Below are positions 21,480 to 34,667 of a stretch of DNA of 64,000 nucleotides, one piece after another (position 1 is the first letter of the stretch; each line of letters opens with the position of its first letter). A model generated the notes under the pieces. That model was not told the DNA's origin and did no database searches. It was given only the letters and a program-made list of their open reading frames with translations. The DNA comes from Adenanthera pavonina (Eukaryota > Streptophyta > Magnoliopsida > Fabales > Fabaceae), in contig JAIVEN010000013.1 in the NCBI GenBank assembly GCA_026686845.1, forward strand, positions 20,001-84,000, read 5' to 3'. The position numbers were made by a program, and so were the translations under genes.

Positions 21480-23470
21480 CCAAGTGAACCATCATGCCAA
21501 AGAATAAAGGCAGAACATACATCTCAAACTTGCACAACGTGAGAACTATTTCTCTTTGCAATGCTAGGAACTTCTTAGGGCTAATTACTTTACTAAAATA
21601 GGCTTAAGAAAGAAAGATAGTTTCGTGATTGTCACTTATGCCTTTTTGGGCAAAATGGATTGTATACCCACCGTTATCATATGCTTATCAAAATATGGTA
21701 GTCATGAGACTTTAGACCCTTTAAGTCTTTCATAGATATGAGATTCTTGATGATTAAGAAGTACCCCCTTAGAACTTTAACTCCATTAAGAAACTTACAA
21801 AAAGTTATTTTCTATTTTTTAGATAAAGTATAAGCTATCGGAGGTAGAAAAGTATGTCATTTCTCCTTCACTGATGCCAATTCTCCTCTAATTCCTAGAG
21901 CAACCAAATCCAACATTGCCTTCTTACCATCTTTGGTCTTTCCTGACGCTAAGTAACATATCAATTATGCTATAACATATATTTTCTTCTATATGCATTA
22001 CATCAAGAAAGTGCCTTATATACAAAGACTTTTTATAATGCAATTAAAAAAATGATCTTTTCTTCCACCTGCTCGTCCCAAGATGTCTCACAAAAGGTTT
22101 CTCAAAGTTGTTATTCAAATCCTTTACCTTGTAAAAGAGGTTCTCACCACTTAACAGTAAAGGTTCTTTTCCTTCTTATGTATTCTCATCATAGGCTTTT
22201 CATAACCCCCTGTAACAATATCCCCAAGGCAAAAATTTGTAATACTCGAGGAATTACCATACACTGGAAAATTGTTAATCATACCAAATAGCATAGCTCT
22301 CAAATTGAATGTTTCCTTCTTATACCCATCATACACCTCCACATCCCCTCCCACAAATAGCTTCAAAACTTCAATTAGTTAAGTCAAGTATATGTCTATA
22401 TCATTTCCAAGTTGTTTGGGTACAAAAATTAACATAGACAACATTATAAACTTCTACTTTATGCATAGCCACAGTGGTTGGTTATAAATCACCAAAACCA
22501 ACGGCCATGTACTGTAGGTACTATTCTTCATACCATGCATGTTCATTCCATCAATAGACATTGCAGGGTATAGGTTTCTTTATTCTCCCCTAAAGTCTTC
22601 ATAGTCATGATCAATTAATTTTCATTGCGGAGAACTTGTAGGATGTCAAAACTTTTCATCTTGAATTCTTTCATCTGCATGCCATATGAAGTGCTTTGCA
22701 TTCTCCGCACTACTATAAATGCATCTAAATCTAGGTCTGATAGGAAAATGACATGCTACCTTCGGTGGACTCGATCATTTTTTTCTTATATCGTGGGGCA
22801 TTGCATTTAGGACACTTGTCTAATAATGCGTATTCTTTCCGGAATAAAATGATGCCATTATGACAGGCATATATCCTCTCAAAACACATCCCAATAACAC
22901 TTAGCATTCGTTTAGCCTCATATGCTTGGTTAGGAAGCTCATTTCCTTCTGGAAGTATATTCTTTAAAAGTGCAAGCACTTCTATGAAACTCTTATCACT
23001 TTATCCATTGCTTGCTTTCAAGTTGTATAACTTCAACACAACTAACAATATTATGAACTTAGTACAATCAGAGTACAATGGTTTTTCTGCAACCTTTCAA
23101 ACATTTTTGGACAGTCCTGCAGCTCATCCTCAATCATATTTGCCATTACTTTAAGACGGCCAGCCTTGAATGTGCTTGTTTCGAAATCATTCAATCCATA
23201 ACTCCTACTATACCTCTAATCGCTATACTTATTGTTCATCTCGCCATGCTTTGTCCTACATGTGTAACTTCGGTCAATTCCATTACACACTAAATGTGAT
23301 TGCAAATCAACTGTACTAACTAGCCTGCCATAACAACACTTTAAACAAGGCATATAATTTTTTTCGGGGTTATCAACATGCTCAACTACAAACCTAACAA
23401 ACTCTTTTCACTCCATCCCAATACTACTAAGTCAAATGATTCACAAACATCAATTTCCAATCCATACTTC
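21480..23470 (-). pseudogene. CACTA (En/Spm) TNP2-type transposase, N-terminal half, broken
   Basis: From 23470 leftwards the minus strand gives an N-terminal transposase-associated zinc domain (about 23410-23240: MPCLKCCYGRLVSTVDLQSH, LVCNGIDRSYT). Next comes LKLYNLKASNG and LLKNILPEGNELPNQAYEAK with RMLSVIGMCFERIYACHNGI; then KCPKCNAPRYKKK; then EVYDGYKKETFNLRAML and INNFPVYGN (22366-22151); then TKDGKKAMLDLVALGIRGEL; and finally a stretch ending MVHL at the LTR insertion. This is the usual TNP2 domain order. Several frameshifts and stops are present and no complete frame remains. TNP2 proteins cut at CACTA ends and act in the nucleus. This copy cannot make the protein. Confidence 0.88.
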
Positions 23471-23614
23471 TATATAAGTTATGTATAAATTTTGGTAGAG
23501 CCTCCCAATAATTCTACAACAACAAATCACAAGGTATGCTTTTTTAGATAGTTCTAATATCACAACCTTATAACTTGCTAAAATCTAATCAAATTACTTC
23601 TAATTACTACATTA
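23471..23614 (-). other. CACTA 5' flank just before the first large solo LTR
   Basis: AT-rich sequence between the transposase N-terminus and the TSD ATCAT (23615-23619). Nothing coding is seen. Confidence 0.5.
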
Positions 23615-23619
23615 ATCAT

Positions 23620-26600
23620 TATGAACACCCTATTTTGTCCGGTCTTTATACAAAAAATTAGAAAAAGTGTAATTAAAAATTAATGCAAAATTTCCTTTTA
23701 ATGCGAATTATATATATATATATAAGATAATAAATAATAATATATTCTCCAAATCCAATCCTTTGTAGAATTTTCAAAAAGGAAAAAAAAAAGAGCTGGA
23801 ATTTCCCTTTAATTTGAATGAAAAATCGGTAGAAACCCCAAAAGGATCACTCTCCAAATACAATCTCCTTTATTTTAGGAATTTCAAAATTCCTTTATTT
23901 TGATTTTCAGAAATCCAATCTTTTTCAAAAATTTAATATTTAAGAAGAAAAAAAAACTCAAAATACTTGCTTAAAAATAAAAAATTTAATAAAAAAAGAG
24001 GAAAAAGGCGTTTCAGCCCCAAAAGGGACCTGAGCCCTAAAATTAAGGCTCAGGCTGATGAGACCAGGGAGGGTAGCGTGGAAGAAAGGAGCGAGAGAGA
24101 CAGAGATGAAGAAAAGGCAAGGAATAGAGGAAGCCGAACTGGAGCACGCAAGCCGCAGAAACAGAGGAGGCGTGCACGAAAAGAAAATGGAGAGAAAAAG
24201 CTGGGAAGGAGGTAGAGCACGAAGGGAGCCACGGGACTGAGAGAATGGAGGCGTACACAAAAAAGAAAGAAACAGAGGAGCCACGGGACGGAGAGAATAA
24301 AGGCGTACACAAAAAAGAAAGAAACAGAGGAGCCACGGGAGACTAGAAAAGGGAGCGAATAACAAAAGGGAAACGAAGGGAGCTGCAGGAACATGGTGGA
24401 GGCGTGCACGGAAGAAAAAAATGGAGGGAGCACGCTCGGTTAAAATTGGAGGGGAATCACGAAAAAGAAGAGAGAAAGCCCTAGAAATTTGGGGGGCTGA
24501 AAATCCAAGAAAAATTGGAGAGCCGCGGGGAAGCCTAAGCAAGAGAGATAGGGAGAGATGAGCCCTGATCCAAATGGGAGGCCCCTGAGACAGGGAGCAT
24601 GGCCATGCGAGAAATTGAGAGGGAGGCACTGACTCAGGACAAGAGAAACAAAGGGAGACTAGAGGGTACTCGTGAGTAGAATTGCTTTGAAGAGAACGAG
24701 GATTTAGGCAAAGAGAGTGAAACAAGTTGGCAAAAAAAAATGAAAGCAGTACCGAGTTCGGATCGTGGGTTTTTTACTGCCATAAGGAATCTGCGCAAAC
24801 ATTGGTGTTATTAGTTCGGTAATTTTTGCTTTTATTACACTCTGTTTCTTTATCAATTCTGCTTTTGTCATAATTTGCTAACTTAATACTGTCTCTCTAA
24901 GTTGTTGTATCTCTGTTTCCTCCCAAGCTGAGTGTATGACCGAAAATGGGGTATGTTTGTCTGTGTCTTGAAACCCCTTTTGATCTTTTTGGCACCACCA
25001 TGTTTGTTGGTATATGCCTCTGAGCGTCTAGATTGCGCATTTAGTGTGTTGAAACAGAACTTTGGGTTCAATATGTCATGTTTTGAGGTATAATGCAAGG
25101 TCTCTGGGTCATGTATATGCTGAATTTGTGATGATAATGGCATAGTTTGTTGCTGTAAAGATCCCTTGTGCTCAGGCTGTGTATGCATCTTGCTTAATCT
25201 ATTTGCTATTGGAAGCATGCAGCTATGTGGCCTATTAACATGATTGTCATATATGATGCCTTTGAGGGTCCTCATAATGCCAAGAAACTGGTTTTGTTAG
25301 TTTGATTATGTGTTTTCTTTAATACTTGCTTGGGGATGGAAGCATGTTGATGTTGGGAAAAATTTTCACTCTTGTTTAGTGAAACAATCTTTTGGGCTGA
25401 TATAATATTGTTCTTGGAATTAGTGTTGGCTTAAATATTTGAGGTTGTTTTTCACGGTTATAAAAAGAAGCAGTGACCAATTTTTTTGTTACTTCAAATG
25501 GGCAAGCTCGAGGTTAGCTAATGGGATTTGGTTTTGGTTCTTAATTTAGCTTTTTTTTTTTTATCTTGGTCTAGTCTTTGGTATAGTGGTGTCTTCCTTT
25601 TAGGATCAAGTTAGTTCGTGTAGTTTTTAGATTTGGGTTGGCTTCAATAAGAGCATTGCTTTCAAGGTTAGGAGTGTCTCCTGGGCTAGTTGATGATTTA
25701 TGCTACTTTGTCACTTGCACAAGCCCACTGATATACTTTCATGCTCTTTCTGTATTATGTTTGTATTTAGCCCCTGTGGATGACGGCATGGCTTTTTATT
25801 AGCATGTAGTTTTTCTTCTTTTATAAGAAATTATTTGGGTTTTTGTTCCAAGCTTTTAAGTTGAATCTTCTTCCCTTTCATTTCCTTGCGAGTATCATGG
25901 GAGTGCAGATCAATTTAGGGAAAAATCAAGATCATCATCATCAAGGCAAAGAGGGATTGGCACATAAGCAAAATAGTTTGATCCTCTTTCTCATCATCTC
26001 ATGATTGTATTTAAGTTATCTGAGTTGGCACGGTAACACACACCATGACAAAATTATGCACGTTTGCGAATATTTGGCATAATGTATATTTTTTATTTGC
26101 TTTAAAAAATTGGTCACGAAGGTTTTTAGAACTTTCACATGCCCCTAAAATAATCGCACCATGTAAGCTTGCGGGGCTGCATGAGTGTATCATAAAGGTA
26201 TATGTATAATAAGTCCCAATGACATTTCCCTCCAAAATTTTATTTTCTCATAAAAAATAAATAAAATAAAATAAAATAATAATAAAATGAATAATAGAAA
26301 TAACCGATTTGGTAACCACACCACGTGAGGTTTCCAGAACCCACGCAGGTATTCTGGTTAACTGTGTTGTTGCGTAAGATTGCGAGTCCACCCAGATGTA
26401 CTAGTTAAACTTCCTTTTGAGAAAATAATTATATTTTATAAAGAATGAACAATAATAATAATAATAATAATATAACCAGTTCTCAAAATTTTTAATGATA
26501 ATAGTATTTTTTAAATTATCGCCTTAAAATTATAATAAAGCCTTAATGCCGCGAGGTTTAGAACTTCTGCAGGTAATTAAGAAATCGATATATTGGATAT

Positions 26601-27455
26601 GACCACGAGTCTGTAACAGGTAGATTGGTTTTCTCTTTTAAAAAAAAATTCAAAAGTACAAAATATAATGGTTTTTTTTAAAAAAAATCAAATAAATGCA
26701 TTTTCAAAAATTAAAAAAAATAATAATAATGAAAAAATAAAATAAAATATTTTTGAACAAAATAAAATAAGAATAAGTAATAGGAATTAAATTATCTTTT
26801 TGTCAATTAAAACGCACCAACTTAATCTCAGAAAATTATTTTGTTTGCAGAAAATTAAATTATTCTCAATAGCTTTCTCTTATTACAAAAATTTTATAAT
26901 AAAAAATATCAACAAAACTGACACGCATTTCTAGTCCCGAACTACGTGGACTTTAATCCCCATCGCAGGGTACGTAGGCCCTAGGCTCTGATCCTGGGTT
27001 AAGTCCGCTTTTGTAAATAAATAAATATTTTTTAATTTATTTTCTTAAATTCTTTTTTCCTCATTTTTTTCTAAATCCCCTTAATTTCTAAGTTAATTTA
27101 TTTTCCTTATTCTGTTTTCCAAATTTCTCAAATTTTCTTAAATTCTTCTCTACCCTGATTCTCGCATGTGAATGATAAAAGGAAAACCAAAATATATTTA
27201 AAGCCATATTAATTTGCACAATCAACTTAAGGTAACCATTCCTAGGAACGGGTGTTGTGGGGTGCCTAACACCTTCTTCACACACAATCGACTCTTGAAT
27301 CCAACTCTGATTACGCAGACCATCATTTTCCTCCCTAATTTGGTTTCTCAAGATTTTCCTCAAAATTTTGATGGCGACTCCTCACAAATTGGTTTTTCGC
27401 TCGAAGACTCAATTTGTTCTCTTTTTCCTTCCGTCGCATTTTTCCGGGTGCAACA
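23620..27455 (+). mobile_element. Solo LTR, family L (Ogre/Tat-like), copy 1, perfect TSD
   Basis: It starts TATGAACACCCTATTTTGTC and ends GGGTGCAACA, 3836 bp, flanked by ATCAT at 23615-23619 and 27456-27460. It aligns along its length with copy 2 (28098-33013). Near the 3' end both contain GGAACGGGT.TT.TGGGGTG and CTAACACCTTC, words typical of Ogre/Tat gypsy LTRs. The usual terminal TG is TA here. The long antisense frame at 23958-24725 is Leu/Ser/Phe-rich, comes from purine-rich sense DNA, and is not credible as a gene. There are no primer site or gag-pol remains, so the element has recombined down to one LTR. Confidence 0.85.
24226..24340. repeat. Minisatellite, 52-bp unit, about 2.2 copies
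   Basis: GAGCCACGGGA starts at 24226, 24278 and 24330. Between them GGCGTACACAAAAAAGAAAG and AAACAGAG are repeated almost without change. The array lies in the purine-rich part of LTR copy 1. Copy 2 lacks the same array, so it probably arose after the two copies split. Confidence 0.85.
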
Positions 27456-27460
27456 ATCAT

Positions 27461-28092
27461 AATTCATGCTATTAAATAAACTAGACCCATTATTTGTACT
27501 ATCATTCTCAATTTCTCCTAACTTTATGAGTTTTAGAATAAAACAAAGGGAATCTACACATAATTAGTTTTAGTTCAACAAATATATGGTAGCATGACGA
27601 CTTAAAAATGGGAGTTTCCCAAGCCTTAAGCTTTCTCTTCACACAAAACAAAACAAATTTTAGCCAAATGAGAGTACAACATTACATTTTTGGCAATCAT
27701 TTTTCAACGAATCCCAAACAACTAAAATTATTTTTTACAACCATATACTAGGCAGCATGATGGCTTAAAAATGAGAGTTTCTTGGGCCTTATGCCCTCTC
27801 TTCTTACAAAAATTAGCAAATGTCAACAAATTAAGATAACCCAAGACAAAATTAATTATGTGTCAAAATGATTCCAAACAAAACTTCACCCTTTGACTTC
27901 CTATCTAGATTTTAACACACTGATCCATCCAATTTATCCACTTTCATAAAGAAGCAAAATCAAATGCTTCCAAGGTCACATTCCATATTACATCTATCTT
28001 AGCCAAATAGTTTCAATGTATCCACTTTCATAAACAATGTTACATTCATAAGGTTGCTTAAAATTTACTTACCAAATGCTTGAAAGAGTTTC
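27461..28092 (-). other. CACTA fragment between the two large solo LTRs
   Basis: About 630 bp with two diverged copies (27500-27660, 27715-27815) of the word series found at 14955-15115: AGCATGA.G.CTTAAAAATG, GAGTTTC, and CCTTAAGC.CTCTCTTC. Together with the TSDs on both sides this shows one pre-existing sequence, probably the CACTA 5' region, cut by two LTR insertions. Confidence 0.6.
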
Positions 28093-28097
28093 CAATG

Positions 28098-31000
28098 TGT
28101 GAATATCGTATTTTGTTTGGGCTTCATACATAAAATTATAGAAAAATCAATTCAAATTTTTCTTTTAATGTCAATTTAAATGCGATTTTATAAAAATAAA
28201 AAATAATAAATAAAATATATGTTCTCCAAATCCAATCCTTTTTAGGATTTTCAAAAATCCTATTCCTTTCTTTTAATCTTTTAAATCAATCAAATTGTTT
28301 TCCTATCTTTTAAGATAAGCAAAAAAATAAAGTCCTATCTTTATAGTCTTAAAAATCCTATTCCTTTATTTTAACTCCTCAAAAGTATTATCTATTTCAA
28401 AAGGGGTTAATGTTAAGAAAAAAAGGAAAAAGAAAGAAAAGAAAACAAAGCAAAAACAAATAATAATAACAAAAAAAATAAAACAAAAAAATGGGGGAAT
28501 TGGTCACCTGCATTTCAACCTCAAAGCCCTGATAAAATAAAGAGAGAGCTGCAAAAAGAGCTCGCTGGAGAGAGTTAGCAACGAACATGACTGGACAGAA
28601 GAGTAGAGGAGGGCTCAGGCAAAGAAGAGCAGGGAGTCTGAGAGAACAGCAACACGCAAGCACGGAAAAGGCAGCGGGAGATGTGCACGAGAATGAGAGA
28701 CAAAGGGAGCATGCGTGAGAGGAAAGCAGAGCACGATGGAGGCCGAGAAAAACCTAGGAAGTTTGGGGCTGAAAACCCTAGAGTCCAAATTTCATAGGCC
28801 AAGGGATGGCGTATTAAAAAGAGATTGAGAGCACGATAGAGGCAGAGGGAGCCATGGAGGAGACTGAAAGAAAAACGAAGGAAGGAGACAGAGAGGAGAA
28901 GGAGCTCAAGCGAGGAAAAGAGAGGACAAAGCACGATGGCTCCGTACACGAGAGGGGGAAAAAGAGCCGAGGTTGAAGGAAGCAAATGCAAAGGAAAGGT
29001 CGAACCACAAGGCACTCTATTTACTGGTTGGCCTAAATTTTGTACTAGGATAGTGTTTGGTGAATTTGTAAGCAATTGTTTGCTATGCTTTGTATTTTGT
29101 GAATTTATTGAGCTTCTTTCCATTAAAGAGGGCAGTGCGTTCTTTGCTTTCGGGATGTGCTAATCTGGTGTTGATAAAATACTCTAATCTCAAAGTGGAT
29201 TAAACTGTAATGAATATCATTTGCCTTGAAAGTCTGGTCCATAGTTATTCTTCAAATATGCCATGTTCAGTGTTTGGCAATTCTATTTTGCTTTTGTCTC
29301 TTGAACCCATCAGAGGTGTTCCAATGAACTTGAAAGTATTGTGTACTCTATGAAGTTATTGAGCTATTTTCCAATTTAAGGAGGGTGTTGCATTATGCAT
29401 CTTTGGGTTTAGTTGTCCAGGGCCAACTGAGATGCTAAAATTTCAAATTGATTCAATTATGAAATGAACATGGTTTGTGTTAGAAATTATACCTAGAGTT
29501 GCTTGTATATATGTTTATATTTGGTACCCTTTCATGACTTTTGGCCATCAAGGGAGTTCAGTTGAATGTTAAACGTTTATCTTTTAAATTTTGTCCTTGT
29601 TCAATAGGTGTAGCAGGCTGTACATAAACTGGTAATGTTTTGTGTCTCTCCTATTTTAGGTTCAAGATTGGCAAGAGGGAATATAGTGTTCGCTTCCTTA
29701 AAGGCCCCTTTTGGTTTCATAGATTTTTTAAGCAGATTAAATATAGAGAACAGTATGGCACATGTTTATTCGGTTTTAGGCTTCTCAAGTGGTCATATGA
29801 CTTTGTGTTTCTATGCCTAAGCACTGATTTGGCTGCGGTGTGATTACATGTGGTTATAATAGTGAGAAAGGGGTATACATCTGTGATTCTACATGCCCAA
29901 AAACCAGTTTAGTATACTGCATGTTCATGTCCCATTTTATGCCCATAAATGAACTACTTTCCCATGTTTTTTCCATTTAAAGGTTGGGCGGATTTGCTGC
30001 ACATATGAAGTATGTGTTCAGTCTCTAAAATGAACTTTATGCCCATTGTTTCACGCACTAAGATTTCAATTTAGTTGTTGGTTACTTTAGTTCTACTTTG
30101 GTGAAGAAAAAGATTTATATAGTTCTGGTTTTGGATGGAAAATTCACTTTTGTTGATATGCATGGTTTGTATGCACCGTCAAATTTATAGAGTATTCTCA
30201 TTACATTTGATATGAACAGGGGAGAAAGGGGTGAGAGTAGACAAATCGAAAGAGTAGAATAATCACATAGAGAGGGGATAAATAGGGAGAAAAGAAAGAG
30301 TTTAGGAGAGAAAGATATAGAATACGGGAAGGAAAGAGACAGAAAGAGAAGAGAAGGAAAGAGAGAACATAACTCAAGAAAGAGAGAGAAAATAGAAGAG
30401 TTCAGAGAGAACTCAAGAGGAAAGAACTCAGAATACTCAATATTATTCAATTCATCTCTTTTGAATATGCATTACATATGGGCCTTTATATAGGCAAAAC
30501 AAAGAAAACCTAATCATAAAGCAACTAAACTCAAATAATCATATTAGATCTAGAAAATCTAAGAGATATATCTAATTATAAAAAATCTCAAAAGTAAAAA
30601 ATGAAAATTCAAAGAAAAATAATTAAATTGATATTCTAATCCTAATACTATTAAACAATCTCTTTAATTTAAATCTAGGAAATATATTAAAGGATTTCTA
30701 ATAGATTTTTTTTTTATAATTTAAATCTAATCAATGATTTTGGCTTCAAATAAATACAAATTGGAAACCAACAAAAATAAATAAATAAAATTATTTAATA
30801 AAAAAGGATCTAAAAATTCATTGCAAGAAATTATGTGGATATCGTCTAAGAATCTTTTGGATGCCTTTTTGATTTCCATCAACATTTAGCTTCTAAACAG
30901 AACTCTAGATATCCATGGTAGGGTCTAGGGACTTTGAACTGGGCCTTATAATTTATTGGTGGGTTTGAAAGTCAAGAATATTGTGTGTCATGTTAAAGGT

Positions 31001-33013
31001 AGAGCCAACTTATTAAGTACGCTAGCTTTATCTCTGAAATTGTCTAGGGTGTTGGTAGGAAAGGTTCAGAGTTTCCGGGTACTTGAAAGATAGTATTTTT
31101 GTCATGGGTTCGAACAGTTTATGATGTTCCCAAATGATTAGAAGTCTTGCAGTAAAGACGTGATCTGTGATTTGAAACAAAGAAGTCATTCTTGATCTCT
31201 TGTGAAAATGCTACTAATATGAATACTAATCCTCTCTTATCTTTTTGAGTACCATGGAAGCATAAACCAAGTTTGGAAGAAATCAAGGCCATTGCCCCCA
31301 AATCAAGCATGGGAAATAGAAGTTATCAACTTCGGAGCAAAGGAAGACATAAGAGTTTGCATCTCCTCATCTTAGGATTGTGTTTAAGTTACCTGAACTT
31401 GCACATTAACACACATCATTACAAAATCTTACATGTCTTTAAATATTTGGCATAATATATATTCTTCTGTTTTGCTTTTAAAATTGGTCACGAAGGTTTT
31501 AGAGTTTTCGCAGACTTTTAAAACAATTATGCCATACAAGTCTACAGGGCTACACAAGTGTCTTAAAAAGGTTTATTCGAAATAATAAGTTACCATGACT
31601 TTTCTATAAAAATTTTCTTTATAAAAATAAATAGATAAGTAACAATAACAATAATAATAAACAAAAATGATGGTAGAAACATTGTAAATAATCATATTAT
31701 TTAAAATAATAATAATAATAATAATCGGTTAAATGAATTTGCCACGTGAGTTTTTAAAACCCACGCAGGTATTCTAGTTAGTCATATTGTCGCGTGAAAT
31801 TGCGAATCCATGTAAGCATATTCGTCAGATCATACTTAATTATCAAATGTATAACGTCTGCTTAAAATGTTTTCTTGTTTTTAATTACATTTCAAAAATA
31901 ATAATTAATAATAGTGCAATAGTTTTTCCAAATTTTATTACAAAAATAAAAAAAATAAAAAAAAACATAAATAATAGTAATTGTTTTCCTCATTCTTACT
32001 CTCAATATTTTATAAAACTTTTATATTGTGAGGTTTAGAACTTTTGCAGGTACTTAAAGAATCAGTCTATTGAGTATAACTGTGAGTCAGTAATAGGTAA
32101 ATTAGTTTTATTTTGTTTAAAAAAATTTTTTTAAAAGTACAAAAGATTTGTTGTGTTTTTTAAAAAGTTAAAAAAATGTATTTTCAAAATTAAATAAAAA
32201 TAAGAGTAAGGGGGCGAAATTAAATTATTTTTTTCAAATTAAAACACATCAACCCAAATGTTAGAAAATCGTTTTATTTGTAAAAAGGTGAATTATTTTT
32301 AATTAAATTTCTTTTATCACCAAAATTTTATAATTAAAAAAAAATCAATCAACTAACATGCATTTTTAGCTCAAACTACGTGGACTTTGATTCCTATCGC
32401 AGGGTACGTAGGTCCTCAAGCTCTGATCCTAAGTCAAGTCCGCCCTTGTAAATAAATAAATATTTTCTAATTTATTTTCTCAATTTCTTTTCCTCATTTT
32501 TTCCTAAATCTCCTTAATTTCTAATTTAATTTATTCTCTTTATTTTGTTTTCCAAATTTCCCAAATTTTCTCAATTTCTTTTTTCCCATTTTTTCTTAAA
32601 TCTTCTTAATTTTTAATTTAATTCATTCTCTTTATTTTGTTTTCAAAATTTCCATAAATTTTCCTAATTCCTTTTTTTTCTCTACCCATATTTTCGCATG
32701 TGAATGATAAAAAGAAAACCAAAATACTTTTAAAGCTATATTAATTTGCACAATCAACGTAAGGTAACCGTTCCTAGGAACGGGTATTATGGGGTGTCTA
32801 ACACCTTCTCAACACACAATCAACTCCCAAACTCAACTCTGATTATGCAGAACATACTTCCTTTCTTAATTTGATTTTCTAAGATTTTTCTTCAAAATTT
32901 TGATAGTATCTTCTTATAAGTCGGTTTTCATTCGAAAACTCGATTTGTCTCTCTTTTCAATTTGTCTCACTTCTGTCATTTTTTTCTTTCATTGCATTTT
33001 TTTGGGTACAACA
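28098..33013 (+). mobile_element. Solo LTR, family L (Ogre/Tat-like), copy 2, perfect TSD
   Basis: It starts TGTGAATATCGTATTTTG and ends GGGTACAACA, 4916 bp, flanked by CAATG at 28093-28097 and 33014-33018. It is the same orientation and family as copy 1. The extra length is partly due to a nested copia-like solo LTR at 30208-30881. The ORFs seen inside are low-complexity strings from its purine-rich segment. Confidence 0.85.
30208..30881 (-). mobile_element. Solo LTR of the copia-like family nested in LTR copy 2
   Basis: On the plus strand it runs from TGATATGAACAGG to TGATTTCCATCA, 674 bp, with ACATT on both sides (30203-30207 and 30882-30886). It aligns with the LTRs at 17139-17879 and 18309-19013, for example ATTCAAAGAAAAATAA, ATTGGAAACCAACAAAA and AAAATTCATTG. 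On the minus strand GCCTATATAAAGGCCC (about 30482-30497) looks like its TATA box. Confidence 0.85.
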
Positions 33014-33018
33014 CAATG

Positions 33019-34663
33019 CTTCCAAGGAATGTCCAAAGTTCCAAAGAACACACGTGAGTTCTTCAACAAGCCACCAACAAACTTGTGCACCTAAAAAAAA
33101 AAAAGAAAAATCAAAGTAAACAAAGACCCTGGACTTGAAATATACAACATAATGGCCTATGACATTCATCCTATAACCTTTCTTATTGGACTTGAAATAG
33201 GCGACAACATGAACTATCATAACATTCCTCAAAATATAGGGTGTGATTACAACTATACATACGAAATAAATATAGAAATAATATTGTCACTTCTTATAAT
33301 AAAAAAATAAATAATTAATCTTCTATCATATTTAATCAATTGAAAAGGGTTATTTGAAATTTTTAAGAAGTATGGTGGGTATGGATTGAATTTAGATAGA
33401 AGTACACATGCATGGTGGCATAGTTATGGAACAAAAGGATTTAGAGGATTTTGAAGAAGGAAAATGTTGGGATAAATAGGTTTACGAGAGAAGAGGAAGA
33501 ATCTTTAAAAGATTGAAGAGTCAAAATTTAACTCAATAATAATCTAAAGCCATGGAAATCTCCATAATCCACATAATATTCATTGCACATATTACAATAA
33601 AAACCTTTGTACTTTTATAGCCTTGTACAAATCACGATAACCTTTCATAACAGAATAGATTTCCTGCACTTCTAAGAGACCGCCACCTAGATCATAATGT
33701 TCTTAATTAATGACACTTAGACGTGATCATAGAAATTAACCTAATACAAAAGAAAAGAAAATTCACTTTCATTTACATGTTAACCCTGCAATAAATTTTA
33801 ACTTCTTTCTACTGATTATATATCATGTATAAATTCAATGCCATTCTATACAATTCTTAAAAAAATTAAGTTTGATTGTAAGACTCATGTATTAAATATA
33901 AAAATTACAAAATTCTAAATCCTTATGGTATTCAACTTTCGATTGTCAAACTTCTAAAATTCTAACGCTGCCCATGAAAGAAAGTAATCATGATTGTTGT
34001 AAAATTTACACCCATTTTAAAATTATAATTAAAGGAATGTCTGGAAAACACAGAAAACAAAGCTTTATGAAACATCTCACTAAAAGGTTGTCCTAGTAAA
34101 AGGAGATTGCGACGCATGTGCAGTATCACACATTGACAAGTCATAGTTCTAATTGAAAAGCATCATAAACAATAAAATTGTAACCGACGCATATATTATA
34201 TGTGATCTCCAATTCATGTATGAAGCCAAAAACCTTAGTCTTACAAATTAAAGTAGCTAGGGCACTATAGTAAAGGGATCCTTTTGTAGAACCCAACATG
34301 ATTAAAAGAGATATGAAGCGTTTCTTCAAACATCTTGTGGGCATACTTCAAAATTAAGGAACAATGAACATGGTTTACTCTTGCTGAACTCCCTTCCACG
34401 AAAAATCAATACTATTCCTAATCAGTCCGCAACATTATATAATGCATATAAACAATCTAAGCAAAAATATTCATGGCCCGAAAAAAAAAGGCTAGAACTT
34501 GGTCAAGACAATCCAAGCATATTCAAAACTCAAACCAAAATTATAAAATACTTGTTCAAGACAAACAAAGCAAGAACCTAGTGGGAGAGAAGGCAAGAAG
34601 GGAGAAAGCATAAGTAGTGGTGTTACCTAATAGCTAATCCAAGATGGAGGTTGAAGAGAGAAA
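33019..34663. other. No gene seen; probably CACTA 5' outer region or host flank
   Basis: AT-rich sequence with only short frames that match nothing I know. A CACTA 5' terminus was looked for but not found. TAGTG at about 34611 is isolated and has no matching partner on the left side. Confidence 0.35.
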
Positions 34664-34667
34664 TGTA
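34664..34667 (+). repeat. First bases of a gypsy-type LTR, cut off by the Harbinger insertion
   Basis: TGTA here plus ATATCTCGAAATTTCC at 40294 would read as the common plant gypsy LTR start TGTA(A)(T/C)ATC(T/C)CGAAATTT. The GTA is the left copy of the Harbinger TSD. Confidence 0.5.

Noticed and set aside
23958..24725. 255-codon antisense frame, the second longest open frame in the window
   Set aside because: It lies inside a solo LTR, is a low-complexity Leu/Ser/Phe/Pro string from purine-rich sense DNA, includes a minisatellite, and is not preserved in the sister LTR.
24883..25275. 130-codon antisense frame
   Set aside because: It is inside the solo LTR, not preserved in copy 2, and has no domain.
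28575..29123. 182-codon antisense frame in LTR copy 2
   Set aside because: Same purine-rich LTR segment. The sequence is not the same protein as in copy 1, so no selection is evident.
23620..33013. One retrotransposon with 4-kb LTRs and a 0.64-kb interior
   Set aside because: Each LTR has its own different perfect TSD and the interior belongs to the older CACTA-type sequence, so these are two insertions.
34600..34620. TAGTG as a CACTA right terminus
   Set aside because: No matching CACTA terminus with related inner sequence on the left side; the pentamer alone is expected by chance.
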